Assembly (NCBI GenBank): GCA_038532735.1
Contig: JBCBAC010000005.1
Location: forward strand, 186,001 to 250,000
DNA length: 64,000 bases
Source: JAHTBL01 sp038532735
GTDB lineage: Bacteria; Pseudomonadota; Alphaproteobacteria; Rhodobacterales; Rhodobacteraceae
Direction of reading: 5' to 3'
Shown: one piece after another, positions 1 to 8,022 of the stretch
Layout of the letters: each line of letters begins with the position of its first letter
How positions within the stretch are numbered: the first letter of the stretch is position 1
The notes under the pieces: generated by a model
Databases searched by the model: none
What the model was told of the DNA's origin: nothing
The model's input: the letters and a program-made list of their open reading frames with translations, nothing else
Program-made: the position numbers and the translations under genes

Positions 1-145
1 CAAGATGGCTGTTGACGTGAGGTTATGCAATAGTCTGCAACAAAGTTGCGACAGTCCGGCAGGGCTTGGCTCAGAAACGCGCGAGACGTGCCGAAATTTC
101 AGGCAAATTGGTTAACGATTGACAACGTGCTGAGCGCCCTGCGGA

Positions 146-433
146 TCACGTCCAATGAACCTGAGCGCCGCCCGGCAAAGACTGTCGCGCCGATTGGGGC
201 ACCGTGTATTCGAAGCCGCTCGCGTCGCAAAATCGCACAACCCACGCGTCATCCATCATCAGGAAATCCAACACGGAAATCAGAAACTCTGCATCGCCTG
301 CGCGGGTCTTGATATCCTCCGCACTGGCGCCCGTGGCACCCATGAACACGTCGCGCAGATCGTCATTGCTGATCACGAAGGCGAGCGCTTGCAGCGCGAT
401 GGTCTCGGCGGATTCTTGCTTCATGGGACGCAT
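146..433 (-). CDS. DUF3572 family protein
   Basis: This small protein of about 90 residues matches the alphaproteobacterial DUF3572 pattern: an N-terminal helix with AETIALQALAFVISND, a middle GATGASAEDIKTRAGDAEFL segment, then LDFLMMDDAWVVRFCDASG. No catalytic motif, signal peptide or membrane segment is visible, so it is probably cytosolic and helical. A second Met three codons in (MKQESAE, at 424) is an equally good start. It is divergent from the PleD-like gene across a 75-base promoter region, an arrangement I recall from other Rhodobacterales. Its molecular function is unknown. Confidence 0.8.
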   Translation of the reverse strand: MRPMKQESAETIALQALAFVISNDDLRDVFMGATGASAEDIKTRAGDAEFLISVLDFLMMDDAWVVRFCDASGFEYTVPQSARQSLPGGAQVHWT

Positions 434-508
434 CGTTAAGGGATCGGGAACGTTTTATTAACCCTTTTTCGCGCAAGCTCGCTTAACCAGATTGAAAAAG
501 GCTCACCC

Positions 509-1879
509 ATGCCGGGACGCGTCCTGATAATTGATCCGATTGCAACGAACCGCATCTTGCTGAAGGTGCGGTTGGCGGCGTCGAATTATCGGGTTCTGCA
601 GGCCAGCACACTTCTGGAAGGGGTCTCCCTCACTGGATCGGCGATGCCCGATCTAATCGTAATTGATCACAATCTGATTGCGTCCGATGTCGCGCGGCTT
701 GGCGAACTGACGGAGGCGCATTCCTGCCCCATCGTCGTGCTGACCCCGCCCGAAGGGCTGGCGCAGCGTGCTCAAATGCTGGCCGCGGGGGCTGCCGATT
801 GCCTGCAAAAGCCAATCAACGACGCGCTCTTGCTGGCGCGGCTGCGCAGCCTCATGCGGTTCGAGACCACGCGCCGCGAAACCGGGCTGCGCGATGATAC
901 CAGCCGCGCGCTGGGACTGGCCGAGGATGGCGTCGGGTTTGCGCCGCAAAGCCGCGTCTCTATCGTCACTGCAACGCCTGCGCAGGCTCATGACTGGGCC
1001 AACCAACTGCGTGGTGAGACAAGCGCCCAGCTGAATATTCACAGCCTGGATGACGCCCTTGAACTTGGGGAGGCTGACCCCACCCCCGATCTGTTCCTTC
1101 TGGCCCTCGCCGAGGGGGAGGATGATCTGCACCTACCCGCCATCACTGAACTGCGCTCTCGTGCAGCGACCCGCAGTGCGGCCATCATCGCCATCACACC
1201 GCAAGATGCCCCTGTCATCGCTGCAATGGCGCTGGATCTGGGCGCTGATGATGTCACCAGTTGCCCCTTTGACGCGGCAGAGGTTGGTCTGCGGATCACG
1301 ACGCAGCTGCGCCACAAACACCGCGCGGATCAATTGCGCGCGACAGTGCAGCACGGCTTGCAAGCCGCGGTCACCGACCCGTTGACCGGCCTGTTCAACC
1401 GCCGCTATGCGCTGGCGCATCTCAAGCAGATTGCGGAACGCGCCGCGGAGGAAAGCGCGCCCTACGCGGTGATGATCCTCGATATCGACCGGTTCAAATT
1501 GGTGAATGACAGCCACGGCCATGCTGCAGGCGATGCGGTACTGCGCGCCTTGGCGAAATGTCTCAGCGATAACCTCCGCTCTGTCGATATGGTCGCGCGG
1601 CTGGGGGGCGAGGAATTCGTCATCGCCCTGCCCGACACGGGCGAGCGTGAAGCGCAGACCGTGGCCGAAAGGCTCCGCCAGCTTGTGTCGGATATGCCCG
1701 TGACGATCAACGACACCACCACGCTCAGGGTCAGTGTCAGCATCGGGCTGACGATTGCGGTGCCCGCAGGCAACGCCAGCCCGGAACCTGCCGATCTGCT
1801 CGAACAAGCGGATGCTGCGCTTTATGGCGCCAAGGGCAACGGGCGCAATCAGGTGATCATCAGCCCAAGTGCAGCTTAG
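509..1879 (+). CDS. pleD: PleD-like response regulator diguanylate cyclase
   Basis: The protein would make cyclic di-GMP from two GTP. It has a receiver domain (about residues 1-120, phosphoacceptor D53 in LIVIDHNL, conserved KP near residue 99), a second receiver-like domain (about 150-285) with no phosphoacceptor Asp, and a C-terminal GGDEF domain with the active-site GGEEF at 366-370. An RxxD product-inhibition site (R357, D360) lies upstream of GGEEF. This is the PleD architecture. The first receiver shows D9-P10 where PleD has two acidic residues, so Mg2+ binding and phosphorylation may be altered. The 3' end overlaps the convergent sensor gene by four bases. Confidence 0.9.
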   Translation: MPGRVLIIDPIATNRILLKVRLAASNYRVLQASTLLEGVSLTGSAMPDLIVIDHNLIASDVARLGELTEAHSCPIVVLTPPEGLAQRAQMLAAGAADCLQKPINDALLLARLRSLMRFETTRRETGLRDDTSRALGLAEDGVGFAPQSRVSIVTATPAQAHDWANQLRGETSAQLNIHSLDDALELGEADPTPDLFLLALAEGEDDLHLPAITELRSRAATRSAAIIAITPQDAPVIAAMALDLGADDVTSCPFDAAEVGLRITTQLRHKHRADQLRATVQHGLQAAVTDPLTGLFNRRYALAHLKQIAERAAEESAPYAVMILDIDRFKLVNDSHGHAAGDAVLRALAKCLSDNLRSVDMVARLGGEEFVIALPDTGEREAQTVAERLRQLVSDMPVTINDTTTLRVSVSIGLTIAVPAGNASPEPADLLEQADAALYGAKGNGRNQVIISPSAA

Positions 1880-2346
1880 GGGCGATTGCCCGGTTTGCGA
1901 CGCAAGGCATCTTCCAACCGATCTGCAAAGGCGGCGCGATCAGCAGGGCTCATGGCCGCAATATATTCCAACAGGGCCGCTTTGCCTGCAGCCTGACGCG
2001 CTTGCGCCAAGGCGCCTTGGGTTTCAAAGACGCGGGTCATCTCTTCTACATCCAGCGGTTCGGTGCGGAGCGCGGCCAGAAACGCCTGAAACGTCTCGCG
2101 TACTGCGCCGCGGGTCGCAGGCTCGGACTGCTCGCGAATTGTGCGCCGCAAAGCGCGCCGGTCTTCGCGGGTCAGCGCCGCTGTGTAGGGCCCAAAGCTC
2201 ACATCGCCCATGCGCGGCCCGCCTTTCTTGCCGCTGCCCACAGCCCCCACGACTGCGCCAACGATCAACAAGTTCAGGCACAGCGACAGGACCAGCGCGA
2301 TCTGCATCCAGCGCGGCGCGCGGCGTTTTGTTGTCTGCTCCGACAT
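1876..2346 (-). CDS. Periplasmic heavy-metal-sensor-like (CpxP/CnrX type) membrane protein
   Basis: The protein has an N-terminal transmembrane segment (about residues 14-38) followed by a helical periplasmic domain of about 115 residues rich in Arg and Ala, the layout of the periplasmic heavy-metal sensor family (CpxP/CnrX-like). It is the last gene of a sigma factor / membrane protein / sensor operon; in CnrYXH-type systems the sensor modulates the anti-sigma factor. No obvious Cys or His metal site is present here, so what it senses is open. It overlaps the convergent pleD by four bases. Confidence 0.7.
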   Translation of the reverse strand: MSEQTTKRRAPRWMQIALVLSLCLNLLIVGAVVGAVGSGKKGGPRMGDVSFGPYTAALTREDRRALRRTIREQSEPATRGAVRETFQAFLAALRTEPLDVEEMTRVFETQGALAQARQAAGKAALLEYIAAMSPADRAAFADRLEDALRRKPGNRP

Positions 2347-2349
2347 GGA

Positions 2350-2676
2350 TTACCCCTCTTCCAGCAGGGCATTGAAGCCCGGCAGATATTCAACCGTTTG
2401 CACACCGATCAAGGTGTCGACCAGCGCTGGTGGGCTGATCCCGATCCAGACCCCTGCAACCGTCGCCGTTGCCAACCCCGCCACAGCGGGCCAGCCCCCT
2501 AACCCTTGCAGCAAATCACGTACCCAGTGGCGCGGCTTAACCTCCGAAGCTGGCTTCGCAAGAGTGCAATCCGCATCGGCCAGAATGCGCATCTGCAAGG
2601 CGTCCGAGGGCTGTGGCGCATCGGCACGTGCAGCCTCAAAAAATCCGGAAAGTGGGTCGTTTTTGTCAGTCGTCAT
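2350..2676 (-). CDS. Short single-TM protein, probable anti-sigma factor
   Basis: The gene lies between an ECF sigma factor gene and a CpxP/CnrX-like sensor gene and overlaps the sigma gene by 11 bases, so it is probably translationally coupled. The protein (about 108 residues from MTTDKND) has a soluble N-terminal half followed by a hydrophobic segment near residues 62-82 (WPAVAGLATATVAGVWIGI). That is the topology of a membrane anti-sigma factor with its sigma-binding region in the cytoplasm. I see no ZAS zinc motif. The role is inferred from position and topology only. A start 27 bases upstream is possible but would lengthen the overlap. Confidence 0.6.
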   Translation of the reverse strand: MTTDKNDPLSGFFEAARADAPQPSDALQMRILADADCTLAKPASEVKPRHWVRDLLQGLGGWPAVAGLATATVAGVWIGISPPALVDTLIGVQTVEYLPGFNALLEEG

Positions 2677-3247
2677 ATCCCAACTCCTGGCGTTGAGGCG
2701 CAAGGGCCGCTGTCAACGCTCTCTTGCCGCGGGCGGTCAGGCTTTCGACCGCCCGCGCGCTGATCTCCATGATCTGCGCAATTTCAGGGTTCGCCAACCC
2801 CTCGATATGGCGCAGGATGACTGCCTCGCGCTGCCGCTCGGGCAATTGGTTCAAGGCCATTTGCAACGCCGCGGCGCGATCCTGCGCAATCAGGCTCGCC
2901 TCCACCGAAGGCGTTCCATCCTCAGGCTCCGCGATCTGGTCCAACCCAAGCCCGCGCGCCTTGCGCAGACGGTCGGTGCACAGATTGCGCACGACGCGGT
3001 AAAGCCATGTCGCAGGCTCCGCTTCGCCCTGCCGCCAGTCGGGCGCGATCTTCCAAAGGCGCAGCATCGCTTCTTGCGTGACGTCTTCCGCCTCGGCCAA
3101 ATCCCCCAGCATGCGCGCCGCAAAACCCAGCGCACGCGGGCTCAGCCGCTGGGTCAGCACCACGGCTGCCATCCGGTCGCCATTGGCAAACCGGACCAGC
3201 AGAGCCGTATCGCTGACCTCTGACATCGCATCAAGCGGCATTTCCAT
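2666..3247 (-). CDS. ECF (sigma-70 family) RNA polymerase sigma factor
   Basis: This 193-residue protein has the two ECF regions. Sigma2 includes AEDVTQEAMLRLWKIAPDW and ATWLYRVVRNLCTDRLRK. Sigma4 includes LPERQREAVILRHIEGLANPEIAQIM followed by the helix-turn-helix ISARAVESLTARGKRAL. It would direct RNA polymerase to a small stress regulon, held inactive by the membrane protein encoded just downstream. MSEVSD (residue 8) is an alternative start. The nearby EF-hand gene on the same strand is a candidate target, but I could not find a convincing shared promoter. Confidence 0.92.
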   Translation of the reverse strand: MEMPLDAMSEVSDTALLVRFANGDRMAAVVLTQRLSPRALGFAARMLGDLAEAEDVTQEAMLRLWKIAPDWRQGEAEPATWLYRVVRNLCTDRLRKARGLGLDQIAEPEDGTPSVEASLIAQDRAAALQMALNQLPERQREAVILRHIEGLANPEIAQIMEISARAVESLTARGKRALTAALAPQRQELGYDD

Positions 3248-3302
3248 GGCTCACGCTTAGAGCGAAACGGGCAGCAGGTCACCCCGCGGGCCCGGTCGCA
3301 CT

Positions 3303-3785
3303 TCACCCGTCATTCTGGGGACGACGCTTTTCGACATTCGCACGGCGCTTGTCCTTGGCCGCGTCGAACTCCGCCTTGGTGACAGAGCCGTCACCATCGG
3401 CATCCATGCGCTCAAAGCCGCCACCCGCGCGGCGCTTGCCACGCATTTCGGCTAATTCATCCGCGCTCAGCTCGCCATCGCCATCGGCATCGACCCGCTC
3501 GATCATGCGAGCGGCACGGTTGGCTCTACGTTGCTCGGCTGCGGCGGTCAGCTCTTCAGCGCTCAGACTGCCATTGCCATCGCTGTCCATCGCGGCAAAG
3601 CGGGCCGCGCGATATGCGGCCAGTTCGGCCTCGGTGACAGCGCCGTCGCCGTTTGCATCAAGCTCTTCAAAGCTGGCTCCTCGCGGGCCTTGAGCACCCT
3701 CGGCAGAGACAGACGGGGCGGCAGCCAAGGTCGCGCCCAGAACGATCGCGCTGGTGAGCATGGTGAGTTTCAAGGTCTCGGACAT
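3303..3785 (-). CDS. Secreted four-EF-hand calcium-binding protein
   Basis: From the MSETLKL start the protein is 160 residues with a Sec signal peptide (cleavage likely after VSA near residue 28). Four canonical EF-hand loops follow at about residues 43-54, 67-78, 99-110 and 128-139, each DxDGDG-like with the conserved Glu at position 12. Arg-rich linkers separate them. It should bind calcium in the periplasm or outside the cell. A longer reading from 3818 adds an unlikely leader before the signal peptide. It sits just upstream of the ECF sigma operon, separated by about 55 bases. Confidence 0.85.
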   Translation of the reverse strand: MSETLKLTMLTSAIVLGATLAAAPSVSAEGAQGPRGASFEELDANGDGAVTEAELAAYRAARFAAMDSDGNGSLSAEELTAAAEQRRANRAARMIERVDADGDGELSADELAEMRGKRRAGGGFERMDADGDGSVTKAEFDAAKDKRRANVEKRRPQNDG

Positions 3786-3974
3786 CTGGTGTTTTCCTTC
3801 TTCATGCGTGTCACGCACAGCACCATGCCGCCCGTGATCTGAGCGTTAAACGCAGGTGTTGCCGCTTTCCGTCGCAGATTATTCCGGCATTCTGCGGCAT
3901 GCAGCCGCAAGGGCGCTTTGGCAGATGGGAATGTGGCCAGAAAACGCGCAGTGTTAGCGCACAAAGGAAATTCA

Positions 3975-4370
3975 ATGACCACCGCTCAACACCCCCCAGC
4001 AGACCGCCCCGTGCGCCCCGCCTTGATGCGCGGATGGCGGCGCAAATGCCCAAGCTGCGGCACGGGCCCAATGATGGGCGGTTATCTGAAAGTGCGCGAT
4101 CACTGCACTGTGTGTGGCGAAGAGCTGTCGCATCACCGTGCGGATGATGGCCCCGCCTATCTAACGATCCTGATCGTGGGTCATGTCATGGCACCGCTCA
4201 TGCATATCGCATTTGTGCGCTATCGGCCCGACCCCTTGTTGATGGCCACGGCCTTTACCATTGGCTGCGTCGCCCTCTCGCTTTACCTTCTGCCGCGACT
4301 CAAAGGGGTGGTTGTGTCGTTGCAATGGGCCAAGCGCATGCACGGCTTCGGAGCTGCCCCCTCCACCTGA
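3975..4370 (+). CDS. DUF983 family membrane protein
   Basis: This 131-residue protein has the DUF983 signature. A zinc-ribbon-like CPSCGTGPM and CTVCGEEL pair near the N-terminus is followed by HHRADDGPAYLTILIVGHV and two transmembrane helices. Alphaproteobacterial members are often linked to respiratory or membrane-biogenesis loci, but the function is not established. The start was chosen at MTTAQHP because AAAGGAAA lies at the right distance upstream. The Nudix gene begins 11 bases after its stop, so the two are probably cotranscribed. Confidence 0.85.
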   Translation: MTTAQHPPADRPVRPALMRGWRRKCPSCGTGPMMGGYLKVRDHCTVCGEELSHHRADDGPAYLTILIVGHVMAPLMHIAFVRYRPDPLLMATAFTIGCVALSLYLLPRLKGVVVSLQWAKRMHGFGAAPST

Positions 4371-4380
4371 CAGGGGCTTC

Positions 4381-5067
4381 ATGGACAAATCCGCAGTCAG
4401 AGATGCCGCAACCGTGATCGTTCTGCGCGATGCGGCGACCCGCCCTGCAGTGCTGATGGGTCAACGCGGCGCGACCGCGGCCTTTATGCCGAACAAGTTC
4501 GTCTTTCCGGGCGGGGCCGTGGATGGGGGCGACGGTGATATCCCTTTCGCTCATGCGCTTAATCCCGTCTGCGCAGAGCGGCTCACGGATCAAAGCATGA
4601 CGCCCGTCCCCGCACTCGCGGCTGCGGCGATCCGCGAGCTGTGGGAGGAGACGGGCCTCATTTTCGGCACCCCCGGCGCCTGGCCAGATGCCCCGCCCGA
4701 TTGGCAGAGCTTTGCCGCCCAGGGCATGCGCCCCGATGCAAGCGCACTGAAATTCGTCTTCCGCGCCATCACCCCGCCAGGACGCCCGCGCCGCTTTGAT
4801 GCGCGATTCTTTTTGGCCGATGCCAGCGCGCTGCAAGGCGACCCGGATAATTTCACCCATGCGTGCGATGAGTTGAGCCATCTGCAATGGGTCCCGCTTG
4901 ATCAGGCCCGCAGCTTTGACCTGCCCTTCATCACCGAGGTCGTTCTGGCCGAAATCACCGGTCTGCTCCCCAGCCTCGACGCGCCTGCCTCCGTCCCGTT
5001 TTTCAAAAATGACGACGAAGAAAGCCTCTTCCTGCGCCTCAAAGCGACAGGATCAGCACCAGGATAG
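4381..5067 (+). CDS. Nudix hydrolase
   Basis: The 228-residue protein carries the Nudix catalytic helix AAIRELWEETGLIF (RExxEExG). The conserved glycine of the box (FPGGAVDGG) is separated from the helix by an insertion of about 45 residues, as in NUDT19/NUDT8-like members that act on CoA derivatives. It would hydrolyse a nucleoside diphosphate linked to another moiety. A CoA-type substrate is inference only. Its 3' end overlaps the convergent transporter gene by 29 bases. Confidence 0.87.
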   Translation: MDKSAVRDAATVIVLRDAATRPAVLMGQRGATAAFMPNKFVFPGGAVDGGDGDIPFAHALNPVCAERLTDQSMTPVPALAAAAIRELWEETGLIFGTPGAWPDAPPDWQSFAAQGMRPDASALKFVFRAITPPGRPRRFDARFFLADASALQGDPDNFTHACDELSHLQWVPLDQARSFDLPFITEVVLAEITGLLPSLDAPASVPFFKNDDEESLFLRLKATGSAPG

Positions 5068-5941
5068 ACAGCACGATGAGGCAAACGCCCAAGACCTCGC
5101 GTCGGTCTGTTTTCTCGCCAAAGAAGAATTGCGAGGCGAGGAAGGCAAAAACCAGCTCCACCTGCCCCAGTGCTTTCACATAGGCCGCGTTTTGCAACGT
5201 GAACGCCGTAAACCAGCCGAGCGAGCCGATCATAGAGGTCAAACCAACCCAACGCGACACGCGCCAGCTTTTGAGTACCAACAAGATTTGGCCGCGTTCT
5301 CGTAATGCGAGCCACCCGCTGAGCAGGACCGTTTGCGTGACCGTCACCAGTGCCAGTGTCATCATCGCCGCAAGAAAAGGGTCGGGTTGCTCCAATGACA
5401 AAGACGCCCCGCGATACCCGATGGAAGACATGCCGAAAAGCAGCCCTGACAACAGCCCCAACCCCGCCGCGCGGTTCAGAATGCGGTCGCGCCAGCGCCC
5501 TTCTGCCTTAGGCGGGTCAGAGAGCACCAGCACGCCCGCCAGCCCAATAAAAATCGCCACCAGCGCCAGCGGGTGCAGCCCCTCGCCCAGCAACACAAAG
5601 CCGATGATCGCAGTCTGAATGACTTCGGTTTTCTTGAAGGTGATCCCGACGGCGAAATTACGATGCTGAAAGATCGACACGACGCACATCGTCGCGATGA
5701 TCTGGCTGACGGCCCCCGCTAAGGCGAAGGCCCAGAAGCGCTGGGAGGTTTCGGGAAGCGCCTGATCCGTCAGGCTCGCATAGCTCCACACCAGCACAGC
5801 CGCCAGCGGGAAGGAGTAGAGAAACCGCGACAAGGTCGCCCCGCCCGAGGAGAGCGAGGTGTCCTTGAGGTGCTTTTGCAGCATGAAGCGCAGATTTTGC
5901 GCAAACGCCGCCAGCAAGGTGATCGGAATCCACAAAGCCAT
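5039..5941 (-). CDS. DMT superfamily (EamA) transporter
   Basis: The 300-residue protein has about ten predicted transmembrane helices arranged as two EamA repeats: an N-terminal half ending in GLAGVLVLSDPP and a C-terminal half ending in GVCLIVLSILVLILSL. The helix-capping FFFGEKTDRRE motif typical of the family is present. It is an inner-membrane drug/metabolite transporter of unknown substrate, probably an exporter. The gene stands alone on this strand and overlaps the Nudix gene tail to tail. Confidence 0.87.
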   Translation of the reverse strand: MALWIPITLLAAFAQNLRFMLQKHLKDTSLSSGGATLSRFLYSFPLAAVLVWSYASLTDQALPETSQRFWAFALAGAVSQIIATMCVVSIFQHRNFAVGITFKKTEVIQTAIIGFVLLGEGLHPLALVAIFIGLAGVLVLSDPPKAEGRWRDRILNRAAGLGLLSGLLFGMSSIGYRGASLSLEQPDPFLAAMMTLALVTVTQTVLLSGWLALRERGQILLVLKSWRVSRWVGLTSMIGSLGWFTAFTLQNAAYVKALGQVELVFAFLASQFFFGEKTDRREVLGVCLIVLSILVLILSL

Positions 5942-5979
5942 GGCGTCGCTATCTGCCGCAACGCCCTGTTTTGCAAGGC

Positions 5980-6861
5980 CTATCTACGCCAAAGCGGATG
6001 CGCAACCGGGTCCTTTGCGCGCCAGAAATAGCGGCGGAAGACCTCGCCGTAAGAGGCGTAGCGGTAGCCGCCATTGCGCTGAAGATAGCGATCCGGATTG
6101 CCGAAATAGACCCGCGGCAAGCGATACCAGGGCAGCTTTGGGTGCATGTGATGCACGACATGCAAGTTGTTGTTCAGAAAGAGAAACGCCAGCAACCCGC
6201 GATCCTCGATGATAACAGTGCGGCCCCGGGCGCGCTCATGGGCCTGATGCTCCAGGAAGGTGCGGATCTTGAGGATCGAGAGCCCAAGATAAGCCGCGAT
6301 CAGATAGGCCCAAAGCGGGATTGCGGCCATCCAGACCCAGGCCAGCACCAGCGCAATGGGGGGTAGATGCCAAAGCCAACCGCGCAAAACCGCAAGGTCG
6401 CCAGCACGGGCCGCGCGCCAATCGCTCCTCATGAAAGCGACTTGCGAGACGGCAGGCCCTACGATTAGCCGCCCCAGCAACGTGTTATTGAACCGTAACA
6501 GCGCCCGCATGGCCGGCGACAAGCGGTCCCAATCGGCCGCATCTAGGTAATTGCTCTCTGGATCATCATAGGGGTCCGTCAGGACGCTGTCCGTGTGATG
6601 GGCCAGATGCGTCTCGCGAAAGCGGTGATAGGGGATCGCGAGGCAGAGCGTTGGAAAGACCAGCGCCTCGTTCAGCAGACGGTTATCAAACGGATGTCCG
6701 TGGATCACCTCATGCTGAAGCGAGCAAAAAAGTGCGATCGCAAGTGCCGTGACGACAATGGCCAGCGGCAGGGAGAGGGCCGCCAGCCATGTCGTCGCTC
6801 CTGCCCAGACCAAAAGGCACGTCAGGATCAGCCCGAGGGTCGGCCATTCAACGCGCGGCAT
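5980..6861 (-). CDS. Membrane fatty acid desaturase family protein
   Basis: The protein has the di-iron histidine boxes of membrane desaturases and hydroxylases: HEVIHGH, HLAHH and HVVHHMHP, with an additional EHQAHE. They are separated by hydrophobic segments. It would insert a double bond or hydroxyl into an acyl or related lipid chain at the inner membrane, using oxygen and an electron donor. The start at MPRVEW was preferred because a G-rich ribosome-binding site precedes it; a start ten codons upstream is possible. It overlaps the DUF2061 gene by 14 bases, implying coupling. The exact substrate cannot be read from the sequence. Confidence 0.88.
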   Translation of the reverse strand: MPRVEWPTLGLILTCLLVWAGATTWLAALSLPLAIVVTALAIALFCSLQHEVIHGHPFDNRLLNEALVFPTLCLAIPYHRFRETHLAHHTDSVLTDPYDDPESNYLDAADWDRLSPAMRALLRFNNTLLGRLIVGPAVSQVAFMRSDWRAARAGDLAVLRGWLWHLPPIALVLAWVWMAAIPLWAYLIAAYLGLSILKIRTFLEHQAHERARGRTVIIEDRGLLAFLFLNNNLHVVHHMHPKLPWYRLPRVYFGNPDRYLQRNGGYRYASYGEVFRRYFWRAKDPVAHPLWRR

Positions 6862-7081
6862 GGCGCCCCCACCGGATATGCGCCCAGACACGCTCGTACA
6901 GGATATACATCGTCAGACCTAGGACCGCGTTGATCACGGCCATGCTGCCGCCCACGCTCCACGATCCGGTCAGCGCAAAGCCCACCAACGCCATGACTGC
7001 AAGGCCCATGAGGTTCCAGAGCACGGCTTTAACGATGGTGCGGGTACGGGTTTCGCTTGAAGAGGGCGGCATGTTTGACAT
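6848..7081 (-). CDS. DUF2061 domain membrane protein
   Basis: The 77-residue protein matches DUF2061: a short polar N-terminus, then RTIVKAVLWNLMGLAVMALVGF and a second hydrophobic hairpin ending in YERVWAHIRWGR. Two transmembrane segments are visible. Members often sit beside sulfur-assimilation or lipid genes, and their function is unknown. Here it is the first gene of a two-gene unit with the desaturase. It is divergent from an XRE regulator across a region with a perfect 16-base palindrome, which suggests it may be controlled by that regulator. Confidence 0.85.
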   Translation of the reverse strand: MSNMPPSSSETRTRTIVKAVLWNLMGLAVMALVGFALTGSWSVGGSMAVINAVLGLTMYILYERVWAHIRWGRHAAR

Positions 7082-7109
7082 GCGTCCTGCACTAGGCTGT
7101 TTTCCGCCG

Positions 7110-7125
7110 TTACAGAATTCTGTAA
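7110..7125. promoter_or_regulatory. Perfect 16-bp palindrome, probable operator of the XRE regulator
   Basis: TTACAGAATTCTGTAA reads the same on both strands. It sits in the 83-base gap between the divergent DUF2061/desaturase unit and the XRE regulator gene, 28 bases from one start and 39 from the other. The position is ideal for autoregulation and control of the divergent unit. The assignment to this regulator is inferred. Confidence 0.55.
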
Positions 7126-7164
7126 ATAGTTAGCAAAATATGCAAATGGTGATATTAATCATCA

Positions 7165-8022
7165 ATGATTGAAAAAACCGACAAGAGAGACCGCGCCAAG
7201 CTATTCCGGGACCGGCTGTTGCAAGCGATGACCGACGCGCGAGAGACGCAGTCTGGGCTGGCCCGGCGCATCGGCGTAGATCGCTCCACCATCTCGCAAG
7301 TGCTCAGCGGAGGCGGTGCGCGCTTGCCCAATGCGCAAGTGGTGGCGGAATGTGCTGCTGCCTTGGGCGTCTCCTCCGACTGGCTGTTGGGCCTGTCCGA
7401 GCGCCCAGAAAGCGCAGCCGACATCCTCGCCACCGCGGTGGAGATCACGGCCGCCCCCCGCGCCCTTGTCGACCAGCAGATCTTCGACTGGCACATTGAG
7501 GCTGCGGGTTACAAAATCCGCCACGTTCCCGCTGGGCTGCCTGACATGATGAAAACGCGGGATGTCTTGCAGTGGGAATATGAGCCGTCCCTCGGCAAAA
7601 CCACCGATCAAGCCATCGGCGCGTCAGAGGACCGCCTGCAGCTGATGCAACAGGCCAAGTCCGATTTTGAGATCGCCCTACCCAGCCATGACCTGCGCGC
7701 CTTTGCACATGCCGAAGGCTATTATGCTGGCCTCTCCGCCGAACTGCGGCGCGCGCAGCTGGACCGGATGATTGCCCTGCACGAAGATCTCTACCCCGCG
7801 CTGCGCGTCTCCCTCTTTGATGCACGCAGGCTCTATTCCGCGCCGATCACCGTGTTCGGTCCGATGCTCGCCGTGATCTATCTGGGCCAGAACTATCTGG
7901 CCTTCCGCGACACCGAACGGGTGCAGGCCTTCACCTGCCATTTCGACGGATTGGTGCGCGAAGCGGACGTGACAGAGCGGGACCTGCCCGCCCATCTGCA
8001 CGCGCTCAAAGCGGCCATATGA
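7165..8022 (+). CDS. XRE family transcriptional regulator
   Basis: The N-terminal region (about residues 15-75) is an XRE/Cro helix-turn-helix with QSGLARRIGVDRSTISQVLSGG, followed by SSDWLLGLSER. The remaining 200 residues are a ligand- or partner-binding region that I do not recognise; it ends with LYSAPITVFGPMLAVIYLGQNYL. It may repress the divergent DUF2061/desaturase genes, given the palindrome in between. The 3' end overlaps the convergent SLC13 gene by 17 bases. Confidence 0.85.
   Translation: MIEKTDKRDRAKLFRDRLLQAMTDARETQSGLARRIGVDRSTISQVLSGGGARLPNAQVVAECAAALGVSSDWLLGLSERPESAADILATAVEITAAPRALVDQQIFDWHIEAAGYKIRHVPAGLPDMMKTRDVLQWEYEPSLGKTTDQAIGASEDRLQLMQQAKSDFEIALPSHDLRAFAHAEGYYAGLSAELRRAQLDRMIALHEDLYPALRVSLFDARRLYSAPITVFGPMLAVIYLGQNYLAFRDTERVQAFTCHFDGLVREADVTERDLPAHLHALKAAI

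Noticed and set aside
1..145. Possible gene or RNA at the left edge
   Set aside because: A short plus-strand frame from 46 overlaps the DUF3572 gene and has no recognisable pattern; no structured RNA was apparent.
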